Assembly (NCBI GenBank): GCA_963785255.1
Contig: CAWAUR010000010.1
Coordinates: 1 to 64,000 of the forward strand
Length of the DNA stretch: 64,000 nucleotides
DNA from: Bog-159 sp963785255
Lineage (GTDB): Bacteria > Acidobacteriota > Terriglobia > Bryobacterales > Bryobacteraceae
Reading direction: 5' to 3'
This document shows positions 18,490-25,396 of the stretch, piece after piece. The translations under genes were made by a program, and so were the position numbers. Within the stretch, counting starts at the first letter, position 1; each line of letters begins with the position of its first letter. The notes under the pieces were generated by a model. It saw only the letters and a list, made by a program, of their open reading frames with translations, made no database searches and had not been told where the DNA came from.

Positions 18490-18597
18490 CGGTGGTTGCG
18501 TTTAGTGCCGATCTGACCAAGGGCCAGGGCAGTTTCAACACCCTGGTGGGACTGCTTGGCATGGCGGTGGCGATCGGTGGTGACGCGATCGGCTAAT
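18490..18597 (+). pseudogene. possible C-terminal MFS fragment
   Basis: One frame reads LAVVAFSADLTKGQGSFNTLVGLLGMAVAIGG, which looks like the DLTKG..FN loop and following helix of MFS transporters. It has no start codon and ends at 18596. It is a short decayed piece. Confidence 0.35.
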
Positions 18598-18640
18598 ATC
18601 GGTTAAGCGCTGGGCCGTGCCCTGAGCGCACTTCGATCCG

Positions 18641-18689
18641 CGCGGTGGAGTTCGCCCTATCGCCGCAAAGCGGCCGATGACTCCTGAAC
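18641..18689 (+). promoter_or_regulatory. fluoride (crcB-type) riboswitch upstream of MFS gene
   Basis: The conserved order of the crcB motif is present: GCGGTGGAGTTCGCC (18642-18656), a variable hairpin GCCGC/GCGGC (18662-18674), then CGATGACTCCT (18675-18685). The long-range stem GGAGT (18647-18651) with ACTCC (18680-18684) can form. The known Bacillus example has GGCGATGGAGTTCGCC and AATGACTCCTAC, so the match is close; the A of GATGG is G here. TCCTGAAC (18682-18689) can also pair with GTTGAGGA (18713-18720), which holds the ribosome site of the MFS gene. Confidence 0.75.
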
Positions 18690-18712
18690 GAGATTGCCCG
18701 AAAGCGGCATCC

Positions 18713-18720
18713 GTTGAGGA
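18713..18720 (+). promoter_or_regulatory. ribosome binding site of MFS gene, sequestrable
   Basis: GTTGAGGA, six bases before the GTG start at 18727. It is complementary at seven of eight positions to 18682-18689, the 3' edge of the riboswitch aptamer. Confidence 0.55.
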
Positions 18721-18726
18721 ATAACC

Positions 18727-19917
18727 GTGAACCATCGCAAAGCTCTCAGATTCGTTCTCATGATCGGGGTGGTCAGCTTCTTCGCTGATTTCACGTATGA
18801 GGGTTCGCGATCCATTACGGGACCATACCTCGCGATCCTGGGGGCAAGCGCAACGGTGGTCGGATTCGTCGCGGGAATCGGTGAGTTGCTGGGCTATGGT
18901 TTACGGCTGGTTTCCGGACGCTTGAGCGAACGCACCGGGAAATTCTGGCCGATCACACTGTTCGGCTATACCATCCAGATGCTTTCCGTGCCTTTACTGG
19001 CCTTTACCGGCAGTTGGCAGCTTGCGTCCGTCCTCATCATTATCGAGCGGATTGGCAAGGCCACACGGAACCCCCCGAGAGACGCGATGCTCGCCCACGC
19101 AGCGAAAGAGATGGGCTACGGCTGGGGATTCGGCGTGCACGAGGCTCTCGATCAATCTGGCGCCGTCTTCGGGCCGCTGCTCGTATCGGCGGTGCTGTCT
19201 CTAAAAGGGGACTACCGTTTAGCTTTCGCAACGCTGTTCGTCCCCGCGACTCTGACTCTGGCCCTGATCGTGACCGCGCGGTTCGTCTACCCGCACCCCG
19301 AAGATCTGGAGGTTGCGGCGCCTGACGTGGCCACGAAAGGAATGCCCCGCATTTTCTGGATTTACCTGGCAGGAGCCGCGCTGGTCGCGGCGGGGTTCGT
19401 GGACTTCTCCATTATGGCCTTTCACTTCCAGAAGACATCCGTCGTTTCGCGGTCCTGGATACCCATCTTTTATTCGGTGGCCATGGGCGTAAGCGGTATC
19501 GGCTCGTTGGTGTTCGGACGGCTGTTCGATCGCATCGGGCTGAGGGTCCTTCTGCCATTGACAGCCCTTACCACTCTCTCGGCGCCGCTTGCCTTCTTGG
19601 GTGGCTTCAAACTGGCGCTGCTTGGCGCCGCACTGTGGGGCCTGGGCATGGGAGTTCATGAATCCATCATTCCCGCAGCCGTCGCCACGATGGTGCCCGC
19701 CGAGCGGCGTCCTTCCGCCTATGGCCTGTTCACGGCGGCCTACGGAATTTCCTGGTTTCTCGGAAGCGCGCTGATCGGGGTCCTTTACGACATTTCGATC
19801 ACCGCGGCGATCGCTTTTTCGGTAGCCGCCGAGCTTGCCGCCATGCCATTTTTCCTCAAAGCTTCGCACGCAATCCCCCTCCGGAGCAATAGCCCGGCGC
19901 CTGGAAAAACGCTATAA
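18727..19917 (+). CDS. MFS transporter under a fluoride riboswitch
   Basis: A 396-residue major facilitator with about 12 hydrophobic segments. The A-motif between helices 2 and 3 is GRLSERTGKFWPI and its repeat in the second half is GRLFDRIGLRVLL. Helix 1 starts after a short basic tail and contains SFFADFTYEGSRSITGPYL, with acidic residues inside the membrane. GTG start with AGGA six bases before. It is preceded by a crcB-type riboswitch and followed by a second one that controls the crcB operon, so an efflux role in fluoride resistance is a reasonable inference. The substrate is unproven; known fluoride exporters are Fluc/CrcB and CLC-F. The stop codon overlaps the -10 box of the next promoter. 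Confidence 0.85.
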   Translation: MNHRKALRFVLMIGVVSFFADFTYEGSRSITGPYLAILGASATVVGFVAGIGELLGYGLRLVSGRLSERTGKFWPITLFGYTIQMLSVPLLAFTGSWQLASVLIIIERIGKATRNPPRDAMLAHAAKEMGYGWGFGVHEALDQSGAVFGPLLVSAVLSLKGDYRLAFATLFVPATLTLALIVTARFVYPHPEDLEVAAPDVATKGMPRIFWIYLAGAALVAAGFVDFSIMAFHFQKTSVVSRSWIPIFYSVAMGVSGIGSLVFGRLFDRIGLRVLLPLTALTTLSAPLAFLGGFKLALLGAALWGLGMGVHESIIPAAVATMVPAERRPSAYGLFTAAYGISWFLGSALIGVLYDISITAAIAFSVAAELAAMPFFLKASHAIPLRSNSPAPGKTL

Positions 19918-19918
19918 T
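19913..19918 (+). promoter_or_regulatory. -10 box of the fluoride operon promoter
   Basis: A perfect TATAAT overlapping the MFS stop codon, about 15 bp before the riboswitch. I see no good -35 box at 16-18 bp, so an activator or extended contacts may be needed, or the operon may be read through from the MFS gene. Confidence 0.5.
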
Positions 19919-19930
19919 CTGGTTTAGACC

Positions 19931-19990
19931 GTTGGTGATGGAGCCCGCCATCAATCGTCTCGAGGCCGCCTCGGGGATGATAGCTCCTAC
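19931..19990 (+). promoter_or_regulatory. fluoride (crcB-type) riboswitch upstream of dynamin-crcB operon
   Basis: GGTGATGGAGCCCGCC (19934-19949), a variable hairpin CGAGG-CCG-CCTCG (19961-19973) and GATGATAGCTCCTAC (19976-19990) give the full crcB motif. Long-range stem GGAGC (19940-19944) with GCTCC (19983-19987). Downstream, TAGCTC (19981-19986) is perfectly complementary to GAGCTA (19998-20003), which covers the ribosome site and the first base of the ATG. The two pairings exclude each other, so fluoride binding should free the start site. crcB itself is the second gene of the operon, which strongly supports the call. Confidence 0.9.
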
Positions 19991-20002
19991 TCGTGAAGAG
20001 CT

Positions 20003-21745
20003 ATGATTCTGAGGACGCGAGACATTCACCCCAAGGCAAACGGAACTGGGCATTCCTCCGGTTTCAGCCAACGATCCGACCCCAGCCTTGCCAACTCTCC
20101 GCTCCAGCCGGCCCTGGACCTGGCGGCGGAGGTGGCGGCGCGCTACGAGATTTCGGCCCTCTCCGGCCTTCTGGCAAGCGCGCGAGCATCGGCGGGACAG
20201 GACGAGATCAGCGTTGCCGTGCTGGGAAGATTCAAGGCCGGCAAGAGTAGTTTTCTGAACCATTTCATCGGGCGTAACATCCTTCCAGTCGGTGTCGTGC
20301 CGGTTACCGCCGTGGTCACGGAAATACGCTACGGCGCCCGTGAAGAGGCCCGCGTTCATCACCGCGATGGCCGCGATCCGGAGGTTCCGCTCGACCAGAT
20401 TGGCGACTACATCTCCGAGAAGGAGAATCCGGAGAACACCAAACAAGTCGACCTGATTACCGTGGAACTGCCGGAATTGCGGCGATATAGCGGCCTGAAG
20501 TTCGTCGATACGCCCGGCCTGGAGAGCGCGCTTTCTCACAACACCCAAACATCGCTCGACTGGCTGCCGAACGTGGGGCTCGCGTTGGTGGCGGTCAGCG
20601 TCGACCCGCCCCTTTCGCAGCGTGACATCGACCTGCTGAAGAGCCTGCATCGGTACACGCCGAAAGTCGGCGTATTGCTCACCAAAGCCGACCTTCTGAG
20701 CGAACCGGAACTTGCGGAGGTGGTCGAGTACGTACGCGCCCAGCTTGCCAAGAATTTTTCCGGAACGCCTCGGGTTTTTCCCTATTCCACGAAGCCGGGC
20801 TTTGAGCGGTTCCGTCTGGCGCTGGAAGCCGAACTTGTCAGTGGAACGTTGGAGCGCTTCGCCGAAGAGCGCGAATCCATCCTCACCCGGAAAATGGACA
20901 CCCTCCTGCGGGAGTGTGGCGACTACCTGGCCCTGAGCCTCAAGTCGGCTGAAATGGTCCAGTCGGAGCGCCACGCCCTGAAGCAGCAGGTAATCGGCGA
21001 AAAGGAAATCGTCGATGAAGTGAAGTCGGCAGTCCGGCTGGTGGTGCAACATGCCGCGGCGGGAACGCGGTCCATGGTCGGCAATCGGCTCGAAACGCAC
21101 CAGAGCGATCTGGAGCGCAGGCTGCTCGAATCCTTCGAAAGCGAATTTCCGAAATGGACTAGGAGCCTTCGCGCGATGCTTTCCTCGTTCGAAGACTGGC
21201 TAGCCGGCGCCTTACGCGATGAGCTTACCGTTCTCTCGATCCGGGAACGCAGTTCCTTCCTGGCGCCTCTGCACAAAGTAACCAAGCAAGCATTCCGTGC
21301 GCTCCAACAATTTCGAGATCGCTTGTCGGATCGCACCATGCGGGCGTTCGGCGTGCCGTTGCGAACGACAGAAACCGAAATCGACGTCGTGGAGCCCCGT
21401 ACACCCGATATCAGAATCGGACGAGTGTTCGACCGGAACTGGGAACTGCTGTCGCCCGTTCTGCCGGTATGGATGATCAAGGCGGCCGTTCACCGCCATT
21501 TTGCGCGCACCATCTCCTATTTGATTTTTCAGAATCTCAGCCGGCTCGCCAGTCAGTGGGAAGAGAGCATCAATGGTGTGCTTTGGGGTGTCGAGAAGGA
21601 GGCCCGGCGACGCCTGGATGAACTGATTGGCACGGTCGAACGGCTGGTAGAGAGCAGCAGCAATGAACGGGCGCCGCAACTCCGCGCGGACCTGGAGCGG
21701 CTGGAGAAAGCCCGGAAATCCCTGGCGGCGGAGACCAGGAGTTGA
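20003..21745 (+). CDS. dynamin-like GTPase in fluoride operon
   Basis: 580 residues. The GTPase domain shows G1 GRFKAGKSSFLNHF (about 73-86), G2 VTAVVTE, G3 DTPGLES (about 171-177) and G4 LTKADLL (about 224-230), as in bacterial dynamin-like proteins. The rest is long and helical, with an amphipathic or membrane-touching part at about 485-515 (PVWMIKAAVHRHFARTISYLIFQ) and a charged coiled-coil tail. Bacterial dynamins remodel or protect membranes. It is the first gene after a fluoride riboswitch, and its stop overlaps the crcB start as TTGA. A role in membrane integrity or in channel organisation under fluoride stress is inference. Confidence 0.88.
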   Translation: MILRTRDIHPKANGTGHSSGFSQRSDPSLANSPLQPALDLAAEVAARYEISALSGLLASARASAGQDEISVAVLGRFKAGKSSFLNHFIGRNILPVGVVPVTAVVTEIRYGAREEARVHHRDGRDPEVPLDQIGDYISEKENPENTKQVDLITVELPELRRYSGLKFVDTPGLESALSHNTQTSLDWLPNVGLALVAVSVDPPLSQRDIDLLKSLHRYTPKVGVLLTKADLLSEPELAEVVEYVRAQLAKNFSGTPRVFPYSTKPGFERFRLALEAELVSGTLERFAEERESILTRKMDTLLRECGDYLALSLKSAEMVQSERHALKQQVIGEKEIVDEVKSAVRLVVQHAAAGTRSMVGNRLETHQSDLERRLLESFESEFPKWTRSLRAMLSSFEDWLAGALRDELTVLSIRERSSFLAPLHKVTKQAFRALQQFRDRLSDRTMRAFGVPLRTTETEIDVVEPRTPDIRIGRVFDRNWELLSPVLPVWMIKAAVHRHFARTISYLIFQNLSRLASQWEESINGVLWGVEKEARRRLDELIGTVERLVESSSNERAPQLRADLERLEKARKSLAAETRS

Positions 21746-22113
21746 GCAGGTACCTGGTGGTGGTGATTGGAGGCGGTGTAGGAGCCTTGGTGCGGTATGT
21801 AGCGGCATCGGCCATCATGACTCGATTCGGCGGAAAGTTCCCGCTGGGGACGCTGGTCATCAATGTAAGCGGCTCGTTCCTGATCGGCTTCCTGATGACC
21901 ATGCTTACCGAACGATTCGAATTCGATCCGAGATGGCGGCTTCTGCTGGTCGTCGGATTTCTGGGTGGGTACACCACATTTTCGAGTTTCGAATGGGAAA
22001 CCTACACGGCGGTCCGGGAGGGCGGGCTCCGAATCGGGATGCTCAACGTCGTTTCGAGTTGTATGCTAGGCTACATAGCCGTCTGGCTAGGGGCGATGTT
22101 GGCCAGGCGCTAA
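21742..22113 (+). CDS. crcB: fluoride channel CrcB/Fluc
   Basis: A 123-residue, four-helix small membrane protein that exports fluoride as a dual-topology dimer. The signatures are GGGVGALVRYVAA (helix 1), FPLGTLVINVSGSFLIGFL (helix 2 with the conserved Asn) and GFLGGYTTFSSFEWET (helix 3 break with the Na+ site and the Phe box). TTG start overlapping the stop of the dynamin-like gene. It is followed by two DUF190 genes. Confidence 0.97.
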   Translation: MSRYLVVVIGGGVGALVRYVAASAIMTRFGGKFPLGTLVINVSGSFLIGFLMTMLTERFEFDPRWRLLLVVGFLGGYTTFSSFEWETYTAVREGGLRIGMLNVVSSCMLGYIAVWLGAMLARR

Positions 22114-22134
22114 CGTTCGGCGGAAGGAGTCGGT

Positions 22135-22863
22135 ATGCTCCAGAAGGGCACGGCAAAGAAGGTTACGATTTTCGTCAATGAGGATACGCAGCACCACCAC
22201 TTCTCTTCCCTGTGCGACGCCATTCTGACGTTCCTGCTTCACAAAGGGGTGTCCGGCGCCACTGCCACGCGCGCCATGGCCGGCTTCGGCGCACACCATA
22301 CGATGCATACAACTAAAATCGAGGTGCTCACCGAACACCTGCCGATTCGCATTGAGTTCATCGAATCCGCTGAGAAAGTCGATGAGGTCATGCCCACCCT
22401 CTACGACATGGTTACCGACGGCGTTATTGAAGTCCAGGACACCCAGGTTGTCAAAGTTGCCAGCAAGGAACGCTCATCGCCGCGGAAGGGGCCGCATACG
22501 GAAACCAGAGGCACCGCCCGGTTGATTCGTATCTATATGGGCGAGTCGGACAAGTGGCAGGGCGAACCCCTTCACGAAGCGATTCTCAAGCGCTTGGTCC
22601 TGATGGATATTGCTGGGGCCACGGTATACCGGGGCATTCTCGGATACGGAGTAAAGGGCCACACGCACAAGAGTGGGCGGCTTCCGTTCTCGCACGATCT
22701 GCCGGTCATGATTTCGGTTGTGGACACTGACGAGAAGCTGGCCAAAGCTATTAACGAGATCGAGTCGATGATGCAGGACGGACTCATCGTTCTTTCCGAT
22801 GTGGATGTGATCCGCCTCGTTCACAGCCGCCCGGCAGAGGAGACCGCACATGCGAACGGTTAA
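22135..22863 (+). CDS. double DUF190 protein
   Basis: 242 residues made of two DUF190 (PII-like) domains: residues 1-110 (KVTIFVNEDTQHHHFSSLCDAILTFL, GVSGATATRAMAGFG) and 125-235 (RLIRIYMGESDKWQGEPLHEAI, DIAGATVYRGILGYGVKG). The usual DUF190 protein has a single domain of about 110 residues. The first domain is the more divergent. DUF190 genes are often next to crcB and are thought to sense or regulate, but no ligand is established. The 3' end overlaps the next DUF190 gene by 14 bases. Confidence 0.92.
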   Translation: MLQKGTAKKVTIFVNEDTQHHHFSSLCDAILTFLLHKGVSGATATRAMAGFGAHHTMHTTKIEVLTEHLPIRIEFIESAEKVDEVMPTLYDMVTDGVIEVQDTQVVKVASKERSSPRKGPHTETRGTARLIRIYMGESDKWQGEPLHEAILKRLVLMDIAGATVYRGILGYGVKGHTHKSGRLPFSHDLPVMISVVDTDEKLAKAINEIESMMQDGLIVLSDVDVIRLVHSRPAEETAHANG

Positions 22864-23191
22864 GAAGGCCAAGCTCCTTCGTCTCCATTTTGGGGAGAGC
22901 GACCGGTACAAAGGGAAACCGCTGTATGAAGCGATCGTGAATCGCTGCAAGGAATTGAAGATCGCCGGCGCCACTGTGTTTCGCGGCCTTGAAGGGTACG
23001 GCGAGACCGCCGAAATCCACCGTCATCATCTCACCCGGAGGGATCAGCCCATTGTCGTCACGATTGTGGATACGCCGGAAAACCTGGGGCGGCTGATTCC
23101 CGAAGTGGAGGAGATGATGGATACCGGCATGATTGCCACCTCGGATGTGGAATACATGCGCATCGAAAAACCGCCAACAGCCGGAACCTAA
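22850..23191 (+). CDS. DUF190 protein
   Basis: 113 residues with one DUF190 domain: KLLRLHFGESDRYKGKPLYEAIVNRCKELKIAGATVFRGLEGYG, then PIVVTIVDTPENLGRLIPEVEEMMDTGMIATSDVEYMRI. It is close in sequence to the second domain of the preceding protein, so the pair probably arose by duplication. PII-like folds form trimers; together the two genes could supply three related subunits or a hetero-oligomer near CrcB. Confidence 0.92.
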   Translation: MRTVKKAKLLRLHFGESDRYKGKPLYEAIVNRCKELKIAGATVFRGLEGYGETAEIHRHHLTRRDQPIVVTIVDTPENLGRLIPEVEEMMDTGMIATSDVEYMRIEKPPTAGT

Positions 23192-23233
23192 ATCGAATCG
23201 GCATCTCAATTCACCAGTCCGCACGCTAAGAAT

Positions 23234-24913
23234 ATGCCCGCTCAATTGAACAAATTCAGCTCCCGAATCACACAACCGAGATCCCAGGGCGCCTCACAGG
23301 CAATGCTCTATGCCACCGGTCTTCGCGAGGAAGACATGCATAAACCCCAGGTCGGCATCGCCAGCGTCTGGTTTGAAGGCAACCCCTGCAACATGCACCT
23401 TCTCCAATTGGCCGAGAAGGTCAAGGCGGGCCTTGCCGCCGTGGGCCTGGTCGGCATGCGGTTCAACACGATCGGCGTCAGTGACGGCATTTCGATGGGG
23501 ACGGAAGGCATGAGCTACTCCCTCCAGTCGCGCGACTTGATTGCGGATTCCATTGAAACGGTGATGGCGGCGCAGTGGTACGACGCCAACATTTCGATTC
23601 CGGGCTGCGACAAAAACATGCCGGGCTGCATCATGGCGATGAGCCGGCTCAACCGTCCATCGCTGATGATTTACGGTGGAACCATCCGGGCCGGTCGCCG
23701 CGACGGAGAAAAGCTGGACATAGTCTCGGCATTTCAGAGTTACGGCGAATATTTGGCCGGCAACATCGATGATCAGCGGCGGCAGGAGATTGTCCGCCAC
23801 TCGTGTCCGGGCGCCGGCGCATGCGGCGGCATGTACACGGCCAATACCATGGCCTCGGCTATCGAGGCGCTGGGGATGTCTCTCCCTTACAGTTCCTCCA
23901 CGCCTGCGGAGGATCCCTTGAAACTGGCCGAGTGTGCGGCCGCCGCGACCGCAATTAAGAATCTCATGGAACTGGACATCAAGCCGCGCGACGTTATGAC
24001 CCGCGGGGCCTTCGAAAACGCCATGGCGCTGGTCTCCGCGCTTGGCGGATCGACTAACGCCGTGCTTCACCTCCTGGCCATCGCGCGGTCCGTGAACGTG
24101 GCGCTTTCGCTGGATGACTTCCAAAAGGTGAGTGACCGCGTGCCTCTGTTGTCGGACTTCAAGCCGAGCGGCCCGTACGTAATGGAGGATCTCCACAACG
24201 CCGGCGGAATTCCGGCGGTGATGAAGATGCTCCTGGCGGAGGGGGTATTGCATGGAGACTGTCTGACTGTGACCGGTAAAACAGTTGCCGAGAACCTGAA
24301 AAAACTGCCGGACCTCGCGTCCGGACAGCAGATTGTGCACCCATTCTCCAAGCCGTTGAAGCCGGTCGGCCACATCCAAATTCTGCGGGGTAATCTTGCG
24401 CCTGAAGGCTCCGTTGCCAAGATCACAGGCAAGGAGGGCCTTCAATTCTCAGGTCCGGCGCGCGTTTACGACTCCGAGGAGCTGATGTTGGCCGCGCTGG
24501 AACGGAAAGAGATTCAAAAGGGTGATGTCATCGTGATCCGTTACGAAGGGCCGAAGGGCGGACCGGGGATGCCGGAGATGCTGACACCGACTTCGGCCAT
24601 CATGGGCGCTGGACTGGGCAAGGACGTTGCCTTGATCACGGATGGGCGGTTCTCGGGAGGATCTCACGGCTTTATCGTCGGCCATGTCACACCCGAGGCC
24701 CAGGAGGGGGGCCCCATTGCGCTGGTCAGGGACAATGATCGCATCACCATTGACGCCTCGAAGAACTCGCTGACCGTGGCCCTCTCGGACGAGGAATTCT
24801 CAGCCCGGCGCAGGAACTGGACGATGCCGCCCTACAAGGCGGATCGCGGTACGCTGGCGAAGTATATTCGCCTGGTGAAAAGTGCAGCGCTCGGCTGTGT
24901 CACCGACGAATAA
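23234..24913 (+). CDS. ilvD: dihydroxy-acid dehydratase
   Basis: 559 residues. Converts 2,3-dihydroxy acids to 2-keto acids in valine, leucine and isoleucine synthesis using an Fe-S cluster and Mg2+. Cluster and metal motifs are visible: EGNPCNMHL (about 48-56), PGCDKNMPGC (about 121-130) and CPGAGACGGMYTANTMA (about 193-209), plus the C-terminal GRFSGGSHGFIVGHVTPEA with the catalytic Ser. Full length. It starts 42 bp after the DUF190 stop and so is likely the last gene of the fluoride operon; no other ilv gene is near. A fluoride-insensitive or extra copy is possible but unproven. Confidence 0.95.
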   Translation: MPAQLNKFSSRITQPRSQGASQAMLYATGLREEDMHKPQVGIASVWFEGNPCNMHLLQLAEKVKAGLAAVGLVGMRFNTIGVSDGISMGTEGMSYSLQSRDLIADSIETVMAAQWYDANISIPGCDKNMPGCIMAMSRLNRPSLMIYGGTIRAGRRDGEKLDIVSAFQSYGEYLAGNIDDQRRQEIVRHSCPGAGACGGMYTANTMASAIEALGMSLPYSSSTPAEDPLKLAECAAAATAIKNLMELDIKPRDVMTRGAFENAMALVSALGGSTNAVLHLLAIARSVNVALSLDDFQKVSDRVPLLSDFKPSGPYVMEDLHNAGGIPAVMKMLLAEGVLHGDCLTVTGKTVAENLKKLPDLASGQQIVHPFSKPLKPVGHIQILRGNLAPEGSVAKITGKEGLQFSGPARVYDSEELMLAALERKEIQKGDVIVIRYEGPKGGPGMPEMLTPTSAIMGAGLGKDVALITDGRFSGGSHGFIVGHVTPEAQEGGPIALVRDNDRITIDASKNSLTVALSDEEFSARRRNWTMPPYKADRGTLAKYIRLVKSAALGCVTDE

Positions 24914-25084
24914 CGGTTACTGTGGGAGTCATGTCTCACTGTTTACCCCGTGTGCTTCGCTGCCGGGAACGCGACGCCAGCCAAAGTGACTCCGGCAGCT
25001 TTGTCCGCCATGACTGGATGCTACGCAAGCTTGCCGAAACGTCGCGAAGCAAGGTGATCGAGAGCGGTCACGACGAACGTCAAG
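24914..25084. other. intergenic region after ilvD
   Basis: No gene recognised. An open frame from 24922 exists, but its protein is arginine-rich without motif until it enters the remnant described next. Confidence 0.3.
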
Positions 25085-25340
25085 GCTCGTTCCAGGGGAT
25101 ATCGAACCGCGGGCTGACTCTGGAATCGCACGGCGCCGGTCGAGATCGAGCGCGCGCATATTCGGCGCGTCCAGGTGCGTGCCAGCGGCAGGCGGCTGCG
25201 GCACATCCTGATCGGCGCGGGCATCGGCCTGGCGCTGGGACATCGCGATCGATCAGACGGCCGGCGCGTATTCCCGCAACGAATTGGAGACACCCCGGCG
25301 GCGCGCTCAGCAGCAATGTGGCGTTCCAGGTGCGGTAAGT
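25085..25340 (+). pseudogene. remnant of a secreted Sm-like/glycine-zipper protein
   Basis: Three frames carry consecutive pieces: GSFQGISNRGLTLESHGA, then VEIERAHIRRVQVRASGRRLRHILIGAGIGLALG, then GIAIDQTAGAYSRNELE. This order is typical of a common acidobacterial protein with a small beta-barrel and a glycine-rich helix. Two frameshifts and a lost start make it a pseudogene. The family is recognised by pattern only. Confidence 0.4.
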
Positions 25341-25355
25341 GTAAGTGTACGCTCT

Positions 25356-25396
25356 GGCGGCCTGCGAGGCCGCCGCAGGCTACCAGTCTGCCCCAC
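25356..25396 (+). repeat. dispersed twin-hairpin repeat, copy 3
   Basis: Stem GGCGGCCT/AGGCCGCC with loop GCG, followed by a weaker second hairpin, ending CTGCCCCAC. It abuts the stop codon of the helicase gene (25397-25399, reverse strand). Confidence 0.7.

Noticed and set aside
23294..24445. A 383-codon reverse frame under ilvD
   Set aside because: It has no family resemblance and lies wholly opposite an intact ilvD with all cluster motifs.
24922..25338. A 138-codon forward frame after ilvD
   Set aside because: Arg-rich, no motif, and it crosses the frames of a recognisable decayed gene; it is unlikely to be coding as a whole.
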